Assembly (NCBI GenBank): GCA_014058105.1
Contig: JACGCM010001664.1
Location: 930,001 to 994,000 of the forward strand
DNA: 64,000 nt
Source: Kingdonia uniflora
Taxonomy: Eukaryota > Streptophyta > Magnoliopsida > Ranunculales > Circaeasteraceae
Direction: 5' to 3'
The notes beneath the pieces were generated by a model. That model did no database searches. It was not told where the DNA came from and saw nothing but the letters and a program-made list of their open reading frames with translations. The translations under genes and the position numbers were made by a program. Every line of letters begins with the position of its first letter. The first letter of the stretch is position 1. Below, piece by piece: positions 10,720 to 22,900 of this stretch.

Positions 10720-11825
10720 TGATCGATAATAAACCGACGTCTTAAATGAACTGCAAGTGTACGGTGTACCGTTAAGTACAAGGGTTAGCGGGGTCGTATC
10801 CGTAGAGACTTGTGGTGTAAATTATACTTGGAGCTACAAGTTTTAACCAATACAATGAGTTTGTGAAGGTTTTGAAATAAAAATAAGAACGAAACAAATT
10901 ACAAGATAAATTGAAGTGGAAACCAAGGCATCGATTCCGCTATACCATTTTTAACCGTTAGATAACATAAATAATTAACGTAAATTACTTGTTCCCGTAT
11001 CGCATATCCTTGGTCGGGAATATACAATACATAAAAAGATACAAGAGATATAGTAATTGAGAGCTACCTATAAACCAACTTACTCAACCATGGTCCGGTT
11101 GATAAGTATGTATTATATTCTCTTCTCCATGGTCCTAACCTATCTTGTTATGGTCCAACAGGATGATTACATAGATTTATTATTCCTCTTAATCCTAGCT
11201 ATGGTCAAGCATAGGACGAAGAAATACGAATATGCAATATTTCAGGATAAAGAGAAAATAATTACTCTAACTAAGCTACATAATCTACACTAAGGCTACA
11301 TTGGGTAGAGCTTCCTCTAGCCTTGGCTAAGAAGATTAGCTACTCATCATTTTGATCATTGCCATACTATTATTACTACGATAAAATTAAAAGACAAAGA
11401 ACAAGAACTTTATTGCTTATTAAACTTTGATTTATACTCTCCAAGATGCTCCCTCATGGGTGGGATTCCCCTCCTATATATAGAGAATAGGAAGGGTTTA
11501 CAAAATATTACCATTAATATAAAATCCCCTAAACAATGCCTAAAATCATGCATATATATTATAACTTATGAGAATAATATCTATATCTAATTCTATTCAA
11601 TGGGCTTCCATGCACGGGTCTTTGGTTGATAACTTCAATTAAGAATCATTCTTGGAGTGCATCACCCTTGATCTTCATTAAAAAATTGAAAAATTTATGA
11701 CTTGTTTATCATGTGACCGATTTCTGTAAATACAAACAAAAATATTATTAATGTCACATTTATTTAATTAATGACTAGGTAGATATAAATTTAGGAGTTT
11801 ACACTTAAATATTACGTGTCTATCA
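10720..11825 (-). repeat. 5' LTR (by element orientation)
   Basis: This 1.1-kb repeat has intact TG...CA ends: the minus strand starts TGATAGACACG at 11825 and ends ATCGATCA at 10720. It holds a TATA box at 11475-11482 and an AATAAAG near 11409-11415 about 65 nt downstream, giving a plausible short R region. It is paired with 1062-2179. Confidence 0.93.
11475..11482 (-). promoter_or_regulatory. TATA box of the 5' LTR
   Basis: The minus strand reads CTCTATATATAGGAGGGG about 345 bp into the LTR. It is homologous in position to 1828-1835. Confidence 0.7.
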
Positions 11826-11830
11826 TTCAT
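11826..11830. other. Target-site duplication, right copy
   Basis: TTCAT directly follows the LTR edge. The satellite resumes here with GGACGGAAATAAACTC, the exact continuation of the A monomer broken at 1056. Confidence 0.8.
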
Positions 11831-13435
11831 GGACGGAAATAAACTCTTACAAACATCCAACCTCTCAAGCGAGTTGCTGGAAGCCAAACTTCACAGAAAA
11901 GGGATCAAAAGAAAGGAAAGGATCAAAATCTAAACCGTAATTCAATCTGGGAGAATGACGAGTTATTTTGGTAACTACCCTAACGTGTTGTCGGATGAAA
12001 AGAAACTCTTAAAAATGATCCAAACTCGCAAATGTGTTAAATGTAGCTAAGTTTCTCAAAAATACGATCTAAAACTTTGGGGAGTTTCGAAAACAAAACC
12101 GTTCAATAATTTAAACTAGGAGTATTACAATTCATTTGTTAACTATTCTAGCGTGTTCTCGGATGGATAGAATCTCATAAAAATGTCAAATTTCGCAATC
12201 CAGTAGCTCGAATCCCAGTTTCAGAAAAATGGGATATAAAGCAACGAAGTGGAGCGAAATCCGTACCGGTCAATAATTCAATCCGAGAGTATGGCGAGTA
12301 ATTTGGAAACTACCCTAGAATGTTGTCGGATGAAAAATACCCTTTAAGATTTTCCAAACTCGCAAATGTGCTGTCGGTAGCAAAGTTCCTTAGAAATGCA
12401 ATTAAAAGCTTCGCAGAGTTTTGAAATTCGTATCGATCAATAATTGAAACCAAAAGTATTGCAATTCATTTTGTAACTATCTTAGCATGTTCTCAGGCTG
12501 AAAGAAACTCTTAAAAATGTCAATTCTCTCAAACGAATTGTCGGAAGCCAAGATTCTCATAAATGCGATCTAAAGTAATGGAGAGGTATAAAATCCAGAC
12601 CTGTAAATAATTATGTTTGGGATTATGGTGAGTTATTTGGTAACTACCCGAACGTGTTGTCTGACGAAATCAAACTCATAAAATTATCCAAACTCACAAA
12701 TGAGTTAGAGGAAGCCAAGTTTTATAGAAATGTGATCTAAAACTTTAGAGAGTTTCGAAATCCGTACCTATCAATAATTAAAATCACGAGTATTGCAATT
12801 CATTTTGTAACTATCCTAACGAGTTCGCGAACGGAAAGTAACTCTTAAAAGCAGTTATCCTCTCAAACGAGTTGTCGGAATCCCAGTTTCTCAAAAATGG
12901 GATCTAAAACAAACAGGGTGGTGCGAAATCGGTACCGAATAATAATTAAATCTAGAAGTATGGAGAGTTATTTGTTAAATACCCTAACGTCTTGTCGGAT
13001 GAAAATAAACTCTTAAAGATTATCCAAACTCGCAAATGTGTTGTAGCCAAGTTTCTCAGAAATACGATCTAAAGCTTCAGAGAGTTTCGTATTACGTACC
13101 GATTAATAAGTAAAACCAAGAGTAATGCGATTCATTTGGAACCTATCCTAGCATGTTCTCGGACAGAAAGAAACTCTTAAAAATTTCTAACCTCTCAAAC
13201 GAATTGCCGAAAGCTCAGTTTCTCAGAAAAGGGATCTAAAGCAACGGGTTGGTACAAAATCTGTACCGAATAATAATTAAATCTGGGAGTATGCCGAGTT
13301 ATTTGGTAACTACCCTAGTGAGTTGTCAGATGAAAAAAAACTCTTATAAATGATCCAAACTCAAAAATGAGTCATAGGTAGCCATGTTTCTCACAAAAGT
13401 GATCTAAAGCTTCAGAGAGTTTTAAAATCTGTACC

Positions 13436-16400
13436 GATCAATAAATGAAACCATGAGTATTGCGATTTATTTTGTAACTATCCTAGCATGTTCTCGGACG
13501 GAAAGAAACTCTTAAAAATGTTAAACTTCTTAAATGAATTGACAGAAACCAAGATTAACAAAAATGGGATATAAAGCAATGGAGTGGTGCGAAATCCGTA
13601 CCGGTCAATAATTCAATCCATAATTATGGTGAGCTATAAGGTATCTAACCTAGCATATTGTCGGACGAAAACAAACTCTTAGAAATGATCCAAACTCGCA
13701 AATGAGTTGCTAGTAGCCAAGTTTTTCCAAAATGCGAGCAAAAGCTTTCGAGAGATACGTACCGGTAAATAATTGAAACTTGGAGTAATACGATTCATTT
13801 GGTAACTATACTACCGTATTCTCGGATGGATAAAAACCCCTAAAAATGTTAAAATTCTTAAACCAGTTGCTCGGAGCCCTGCTTCACAGAAATGGGATCA
13901 AAAGCAGCGGAGTGGTGCGATATCCGTTCCGGTCTATAATTAAATCCGGGAGTATAACGAATAATTTGGTAACTAGCCTGGCATGTTGTCAGACGAAAAC
14001 AAACTCTTTTAAATAATCCAAACTCGTAAATGAGTTGCCGGTAGCCAAGTTCCTTAGAAATGCGATCAAAAGCTTTTGAGAGTTTTAAAATCCATACCGG
14101 TCAATAATTGAATCCAGGAGTATTGCAATTCATTTTGTAACTATCCTTGCATGTTCTCAGACTGAAAGAAACTCTTAAAAATGTCGAACCACTCAAACGA
14201 ATTGCCAGAATCCAAGATTCACAGAAATGGGATCTAAAGCAATGTAGAAGTACAAAATCTTGACCGACCAATAATTCAATCCGGGATTATGGTGAGTTAT
14301 TTGGTAATTACCCTAGCGTGCTGTCTGACGAAAACAAACTCTTAAAATTATCGAAACTCACAGCTGAGTTGCTAGTAGCCAAGTTTCTTAGAAATTCGAT
14401 CTAAACCTTCAGGGAGTTTCAAAATCTGTATCGGTTAGTAAATGAAGCCAGGAGTATTACGATTCAATTTGTGACTATCCCAACGTGTTCCCGGACGGAA
14501 AGTAACTCTTAAAAGTATCCAACCTCTCAAACTAGTTATCGGAAGCAAAGTATTTTAGCATTGGGGTCTAATGTAACGGGGAGGTGCGATATCCGTACTG
14601 AAAATTTTTTAATCTGGGAGTATGGTGAGTTATTTGGTAACTACCCTAGAGTGTTGTCGGACGAAAATAAACTCTTAAAAATTATCAAAACTCGAAAATG
14701 AGTTGTCGGTAGCCAAGTTTTAAAGAAATGCGATCTAAAGCTTCATATAGTTTCGAAATCCGTACTGGTAAATAATTGATAAAAGGAGTACTATGATTCA
14801 TTTTGTAACTATCCAAGCGTGTTCTCGGACGGAAAGAAACTTTGAAAGGCGTCCAACCTCTCAAGCGAGTTGTCGGATGCCCAACTTCTCAAAAATGGGA
14901 TCTAAAGCAATGGAGAGGTACGAAATCCGTACCGGACAATAATTAAAACCAAGAATATTGTGATTCATTTTGCAACTATCCAAGCGGGTTCTCGAATAGA
15001 AAAAAACTTTTAACAATGTCTAACTTCTCAAACGATCTACCGGAAGCTCAGCTTCTCAGAAATGTGATCTAAAGCAATGGAGAGGTGTAAAATCCATGCT
15101 GGACAATAATTAAAACCAGAAATATTGTGATTCATTGTGTAGTTATCCTAGCGTGTTATCAGAAGGTAATAAACTCCTAAAAATGTTCAAACTCTTAAAC
15201 GAGTTGCAGGAAGCCCTACTTCTCATAAATTAGATCTAAAGCAACGGATTGGTACGAAATCCGTACCAGAAAATAATTTAATCAGGGTGTATGATTAGTT
15301 ATTTGGTAACAACCCTTGTGTTTTGTCGAATGAAAACAAACTCTTAAGATTATCCAAACACGAAAATGAGTTGTTGGTACCCAAGTTTATCCAAAATATG
15401 ATTTAAAGCTTCGAAGAGTTTTAAAATCCGTACCGGTCAATAATTGAATCCAAGATTATTGCAATTCATTTTGTAACTATATTCGCGTTTTCTCGGATGA
15501 AAATATACTCATAACGACGTCCAGCCTCTTAAACGAGTTGCCGGAAGCCCTGCTTCCCAGAAATGGGATCTAAAGCAACGATGAGGTAGGAAATCCATTT
15601 CGCTTTACAATTCAATTTGAGAAAATGAAAAATTATTTGCGAATTGCCCGAGCGTGTTGTCGGGCGAAAAGAAAGTCCTAAAAATAATCCAAAAATCCAA
15701 ATGAGTTGCAAGTAGCCAAGAGTTACAAAAATGCGAGCTAAAGCTTTGGAGAGTTACAGAATATGTACCGACCAATAATTGAAAATACTAGTATTTCAAT
15801 TAATTTGGGAATTATCCTTGTGGGTTCTCGGGCGGAAATAAACTCTTACAAACGTCCAACCTCTCAAACGAGTTGTCGGATGTCCAGTTTCTCAGTACTG
15901 GGATCTAAGGCAGCAGGGAGGTGCGAAATCCATAGCGAATAATAATTAAATCTGGTATTATGTCGAGTTATTTGGTAACTACCTTAGCGTGTTGGCGGAC
16001 GAAAAGAAACTCTTAAAAATGATCCAAACACGCAAATGAGCTACAGGTAGCAATGTTTATCAGAAATGCGATCTAAAGCTTCGGAGAGTTTCAAAATCTG
16101 TACCGATCAATAATTGAAACCATAAGTATTACGATTCATTATGTAACTATCCTAGCATGTTCCCGGATAGAAAGAAACTCTTAAAAATGTTCAACATCTC
16201 AAACGAATTGACGGAAACCAATATTCTCAGAAATGGGATCTAATGCAACAGAGTGGTGTGAAATCTGTAACGGTTAAAAATTTCATCCAGAATTATGACA
16301 AGTTATTTAGTATTTACCCTAACTTATATTCGGATGAAAATACATTCTTTGAAATGTACCAAATTCACAAATGAGCTGCCAGTAGCCAAGTGTTTCAAAA

Positions 16401-16774
16401 ATACGAACTAAAGCTTTTGATAGATGCAAAATATGTGCAGGCCAATAATTGAAACCACTAGTATTGCAATTAATTTGGGAACTATCCATGTCTGTTTGCG
16501 GGTAGAAAGAAACTCTTTCGAACGTCCAACTACTCAAACGAGTTGCTGGAAGCATAGCTTCTTAGAAATGGGATCTAAAATAACGGAGATGCTCGAAATC
16601 TATACCGGTCAATAATTCAATCCAGGAGTATGGCAAGTTATTTGACAACAGCCCTAGTGTGTGGTCGGATGAAAAGAAACTCTTAAAAATGATCCCAACT
16701 CCCAAATGAGTTACAGGTAGCCATGTTTATCTCAAAAGCGATCTAAAGCTTCAGAGAGCTTCAAAATCCGTACC
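13436..16774. repeat. HOR unit 1, ~3.34 kb (about 20 monomers)
   Basis: Starts at GATCAATAAATGAAACCATG. Ordered private variants inside it reappear about 3.32-3.34 kb later: 13735 and 17070, 14838 and 18176, 15487 and 18820, 15773 and 19111, 16440 and 19760. Confidence 0.8.
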
Positions 16775-19700
16775 GATCAATAATTGAAACCATGAGTATT
16801 ACGATTTATTTTGTAACAATCCTAGCATGTTCTCGGACGGAAATGCACTTTTAAAAATGTTAAACCTCTCAAACAAATTGACGGAAACCAAGATTAACAA
16901 AAATGGGATCTAAAGTAACAGAGTGGTGAGAAATACCTACCGGTCAATAATTTAATCCAGAATTATGTCGAGTTATTAGGTATCTAACGTAGCGTATTGT
17001 CGGACGAAAACAAACTCTTAAAAATGATCCAAACTCGCAAATGAGTTCTAGTAGCCATGTTTTTCAAAATGCGTGCAAAAGCTTTCGAGAGATACGTACC
17101 GGTCAATAATTTAAACTTGGAGTATTGCGATTCATTTGGTAACTATACTAGCGTGTTCTCGGACAGATAGAAACTCTATAAAATTTTAAACTTCTCAAAC
17201 CAGTTAGCCGAAGCCTTACTTCACAGAAATGGGATCTAAAGTAGCAGAGTGGGGCGAAATCCGTACCGGTTAATAATTCAATCTGGGAGTATGGCGAGTA
17301 ATTTGGTAACTACCCTAGCTTATTGTCGGACGAAAAAAAAACTCTTTAAAATAATCCAAACACGCAAATGAGTTGTCGGTAGCCAAAATCCTTAGAAATG
17401 CGATCAAAAGCTTTGGAAACTTTTGAAATCTGTACCGGTCAATAATTGAATCTAGAAGTATTACAATTTATTTTGTAACTATCCTAGCGTATTCTCAGAC
17501 TGAAATAAACTCTTAAAAATGTCGAACCTTTCAATTGAATTGCCAAAATTCAAGATTATCTGAAATGGGATCTAAAGCAATGTAGAAGTGCAAAATATGG
17601 ACTGGTCATTAATTCTATCCAGGATTATGGTGAGTTATATAGTAACTACCCTAGCATGTTGTCTGACGAAAATGAACTCTTAAAATTATTAAAACTCACA
17701 ACCGAGATGCCAATAGCCAAGATTCTAAGAAATTCGATCTAAACCTTTGGAGAGCTTCGAAATCTGTACCGGTCAATAATTGAAGCCATGAGTATTGTAA
17801 ATCAATTTATGAATATCCCAACGTGTTCGAGGGCGAAAAGTAACTCTTAAAAGTGTCGAACCTCTTAAATGAGTTGTCGGAAGCAAAGTTTCTCAGAATT
17901 GGGATCTAAAGCAATGGGGATGTGCGAAATGCGTACCAAATAATAATAAAATCCAGGAGTATGGCGAGTTATTTGGTAATTACCCTAGCATGTTTTCGGA
18001 CGAAAAGAAACTCATAAAAATTATCAAAACTCATAAATGAGTTGTCGGTAGCCAATTTTTTAGAAATGCGATCTAAAGCTTCGGATAGTTTCGAAATCCG
18101 TACCGATCAATAATTGATTAATGGAGTATTGCGATTCGTTTTGTAACTATACAAGCATGTTATCGGACAGAAAGAAACTTTGAAAGGCATCCAACCTCTC
18201 AAACGAGTTGTCGGAAGCCCAACTTCTCCAAAATGGGATCCAAAGCAACGGAGAGGTGCGAAATTCGTAACGAACAATAATTGAGACCAAGAATATTGCG
18301 ATTCATTTGGTAACTATCCAAGCAGGTTCTCAAATAGAAAAAAACTTTTAACAATGACTAACCTCGCAAATGATCTACCGGAAGCCCAGCTTCTCAGAAA
18401 TGGGATCTAATGTAATGGAGAGGTATGAAATCCATGCCGGAAAATAATTGAAACTAGAAATATTATGATTCAATGTGTAATTATCCTAGCGCGTTATCAA
18501 ATGGTAATAAACTCCTAAAAATGTTTAACCTCTTAAACGAGTTGCTGGAATCCCTACTTCTCATAAATGAGATCTAAAGCAACAAAGAGGTACAAAATCT
18601 GTAGCCGACAATAATTTAATTAGGGTGCATGATGAGTTATTTGGTAACAACCCTTGTGTGTTGTCGAACAAAAACAAACTTTAAAAATTATGCAAACTCT
18701 AAAATAAATTGCTGGCAGCCAAGTTTATCAAAAATGCAATTTAAAGCTTCGAAGAATTTCAAAATCCGTACCGGTCAATAATTGAATCCAAGAGTATTAC
18801 AATTCATTTTGTAACTATATTCGCGTGTTCTCGGACGAAAAGAAACTCTTAACGATGTCCAACCACTTAAACGAGTTACCGGTAGCCCTGCTCCCAAGAA
18901 ATGGGATCTAAAGTAACGGTGAGGTGCAAAATCCGTACCACTTAAATATTCACTTCGGGAGAATGGCGAATTATTTGCGAATTACCCGAGCGTATTGTCA
19001 GATGAAAAGAAAGTTCTTAAAATAATCCAAACGTACAAATGAGTTGCAGGTAGCCAAGTGTTTCAAAAATGTGAGCTAAGGGTTTGGAGAGTTACAAAAT
19101 ATGTACCGATCAATAATTGAAACCACTAGTATTGCGATTAATTTGGGAACTATCCTTGTGTGTTCTTGGGTGGATAGACACTCTTACAAGCGTCCAACCT
19201 CTCAAACGAGTTGTCGAAAGTCTAGTTTCTCAGAACTGGGATCTATAGCAACCGGGAGGTGCGAAATCCATAGCGAATATGGCGAGTTATTTGGTAACTA
19301 CCTTAGCGGGTTGTCGGAAGAAAATAAACTCTTAAAAATTATCCAAACACTCAAATGAGCTACAGGTAGCAATGTTTATCAGAAATGCGATCTAAAGCTT
19401 CGGAGAGCTTAAATATCTGTACCGATCAGTAATTGAAACCATGAGTATTATGATTCATTATGTAACTATCCTAGCACGTTCCCAGATGGAAAGAAACTCC
19501 TAAAAATGTTCAACTTCACAAATGAATTGCCGGAAACCAAGATTCTCAAAAATGGGATCTAAAGCAACAGAGTGGTGTGAAATACGTACCGGTCAAAAAT
19601 TTTATCCAGAATTTTGGCAAGCTATTAGGTATGTACCCTAGCATATATTCGGTCAAAAACACACTCTTTGAAATGATCCAAATTTGCAAATGAGTTGCCA

Positions 19701-19940
19701 GCAGCCAAGTGCTTAAAAAATACGAGCTAAAGCTTTGGATAGTTACAAAATACGTACTGGCCAATAATTGAAACCACTAGTATTGCGATTAATTTAAGAA
19801 CCATCCTTGCGTGTTCTCGGGTGGAAAGAAACTCTTTCAAACGTCCAACCTCTCAAACGAGTTGCAAGATGCATAGCTTCTCAGAAATGGGATCAAAAAT
19901 AGCGGAGAGGTTTGAAATCTATTTCGATCAATAATTCAAT
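16775..19940. repeat. HOR unit 2, truncated at its end
   Basis: Repeats the variant order of unit 1. Near 19930-19950 the order jumps to variants equivalent to about 17280, skipping roughly three monomers. The right edge is approximate. Confidence 0.7.
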
Positions 19941-22900
19941 CCGGGAGTTTGGCAAGTAATTTGGTAACCACCCTAACATGTTGTCGGAGGAAAACAATCT
20001 CTTTAAAATAATCCAAACTCGCAAATGAGTTGTCGGTAGCCAAGTTCCTTAGAAATACGATCAAAATCTTCAGAGAGTTTTGAAATCTGTACGGGTCAAT
20101 AATTGAATCTAGGAGTATTGCAATTCATTTTGTAACTATCCAAGCGTATTCTCTGACTGAAATAAACTCTTAAAAATGTCAAACCTCTGAAACGAATGGT
20201 CGGAATCCAAGATTCTCAGAGATGGGATCTAAAGCAATGTAGGCGTGCAAAATCTAGACCGGTCAATAATTTTATCTGGGATTATGGTGAGTTATTTGGT
20301 AACTACCCTAGTGTGTTGTCTGACGAAAATGAACTCTTAAAATTATTGAAACTCACAATTGAGTTGCCTGGAGCCAAGTTTTTAAGTAATTAGATCTAAA
20401 CCTTCAGAGAGTTTTGAATTCTGTACCGGTCAATAATTGAAGCCTGGATTATTGAGATTCAATTTGTGACTATCCCAACGTGTTTGCGGATGGAATGTAA
20501 CTCTTAAAAGTGTCCAACCACTCAAACGAGTTGTCGGCAGCCCCGTTTCACAGAATTTGGATCTAAAGCAACGGGGAGGTACGAAATCTGCACCAAAAAA
20601 ATTTAAATCCGGGAGTATGGCGAGTTATTTGGTAACAACTCTAGTCTGGTGTCGGACGAAAAGAAGCTCTAAAAAATTATCAGAATACGTAAATGAGTTG
20701 TTTGAAGCCAAGGTTTTTAGAAATACGATCTAAAGCATCGGAGAGTTTCGAAATCCGTACTGGTCAATAATTGATAATAGGAATATTTCAATTCATTTTG
20801 TAACTATCCAAGCGCGTTCACGGACAGAAAAAAACTTTGAAAGGCGTCCAACCTCAAAAACGAGTTATCGAAAGCCCAGCTTCACAAAAATGGCATCTAA
20901 AGCAATGGAGAGGTGCAAAATCCGTACCGAAAAATAATTGAAACCAGGAATATTGTGACTCATTTTGTAACTATCCTAGTGGGTTCTCGAATAAAAAAAA
21001 GCTTTTAACAATGTCTAACCTTCCAAGCGATCTACTGGAAGCCCAGCTTCTCAGAAATGGGATCTAAAGCAATGGAGAGGTGTGAAATCCATGCCAGACA
21101 ATAATTGAAACCAAAAATATTGTAAATCATTGTGTAATTATCCTAGCGTGTTATCGAAAGGTAATAGATTCCTAAAAATTTTCAACCTCTTAAACGAGTT
21201 GCTGGAAGCCCAACTTCTCATAAATGAGATCTAAAGCAACGAAGAGGTACAAAATCTGTACTGATCAATAATTGAAACCATGAGAATTACGATTCCTTAT
21301 GTAACTATCCGAGCATGTTCCCGGATGGAAAGAAACTCTTAAAAATGTTCAACATCTCAAACGAATTGCCAGAAACCAAGATTATCTAAAATGGGATCTG
21401 AAGCAACATAGTGGTGTGAAATCCGTAACGGTCATCCAGAATTATGGCAAGTTATTAGGTATCTGCCCAAGCATATATTCGGATGAAAATACACTCTTTG
21501 AAATGATCCCAACTCACAAATGAGTTGCTAGTAGCCAAGTGTTTCAAAAATACGAGCTAAAGCTTTGGATAGTTGCGAAATACGTACAGACCAATAATTG
21601 AAACCACTAGTATTGCGATTAATTTAGGAACTATCCTTGTATGTTCTCGGGCTGAAAGATACTCTTACAAACTTCCAATTTCTCAAACGAGTTGCTGGAA
21701 GCATAACTTCTCAGAAATTGGATCTTAAACAACGGAGAGGTTCGAAATCTATACCGGTCAATAATTCAATCCAGGAGTATGGCAAGTTATTTGGTGACTA
21801 CACTAGCGTGTTGTCGGAGGAAAAGAAACTCTTAAAAATTATCCCAACTCGCAAATGAGTTACAGGTAGCCCTGTTTCTCACAAAAGCGATCTAAAGCTT
21901 CAGAGAGATTCAAAATTTGTACCGATAAATAATTGAAACCATGAGTATTGCGATTCATTTTGTAACTATCCAAGCATGTTCTCGGATGAAAAAAAAAATC
22001 TTAAAAATGTTAAATCTCTCAAGCGAATTGACGAAAACCAAGATTACCATAAATGGGATCTAAAGCAACGGAATGGTGAGAAATCCTTACTGGTCAATAA
22101 TTCAATCCAGAATTATGACCAGTTATTAGGTATCTAAAAAGCTTTATCGGACGAAAACAAACTCTTAAAAATGATCCAAACTTGCAAATGAGTTGCTAGT
22201 AGCCATGTTTTTTCAAAATGCGAGCAAAAGCTTTCAAGAGATACGTACCGATCAATAATTAAAACTCGGAGTATTGCGATTCATTTGGAAACTATACTAG
22301 TGTGTTCTCGGACGGATAAAAACTCCTAAAAATGTTAAAATTCTCAAACCAGTTGCCCGGAGCCCTGCTTCACAGAAATGGGATCAAAAGCAACAGAGTG
22401 GTGCGATATCCGTTTTGGTCAATAATTTAATCCGGGAGTATAACGAATAATTTGGTAACTAGCCTAGCATGTTGTCGGGCGAAAACAAACTCTTGTAAAT
22501 AATCCAAACTCGCAAATGAGTTGTCGGTAGCCAAGTTCCTTAAAAATGCGATAAAAAGCTTCAGAGAATTTTAAAATCCGTACCGGTCAATAATTGATCC
22601 AGGAGTATTGCAATTCATTTTGTAGCTATCCTAGCGTATTCTCTGATTTAAATAAACTCTTAAAAATATCGAACCACTCAAAGGAATTGACAGAATCTAA
22701 GATTCTCTGAAATGGGATCTAAAGCAATGTAGAAGTACGAAATCTGGACCGGTCAATAATTCTATCCGGGATTATGGTGAGTATATGGTAACTACCCTAG
22801 CGTGTTGTCCAACGAAAGCGAACACTTTAAATTATCGAATCTCAGAACTGAGATGCCAGTAGCAAAGTTTTTAAGAAATTTGATCTAAACTTTTGGAGAG

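Larger units (their letters stand above)
1062..11825 (-). mobile_element. Complete, inactive Ty3/gypsy LTR retrotransposon (Athila/Tat-like)
   Basis: The element is about 10.8 kb and is read on the minus strand from 11825 to 1062. Visible in order are 5' LTR, tRNA-Asp-like primer-binding site, long leader, gag, protease, reverse transcriptase, RNase H, integrase, a 1.4-kb 3' region, polypurine tract and 3' LTR. The PR-RT-RH-INT order defines Ty3/gypsy. Athila/Tat placement rests on the PBS type, the AAGTTTGGGGGTAT-type PPT and integrase wording such as MGPFPSS and YVSKWVEA. It sits inside one A-type satellite monomer with a 5-bp duplication. Coding parts carry many stops and frameshifts. In about 220 bp of LTR aligned by eye the two LTRs differ at roughly 15% of positions, so the insertion is old. 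Confidence 0.92.

Noticed and set aside
11057..11293. Plus-strand 78-codon frame inside the 5' LTR
   Set aside because: It is antisense to the element and shows no domain. The equivalent LTR at 1.4-1.6 kb does not keep it open.
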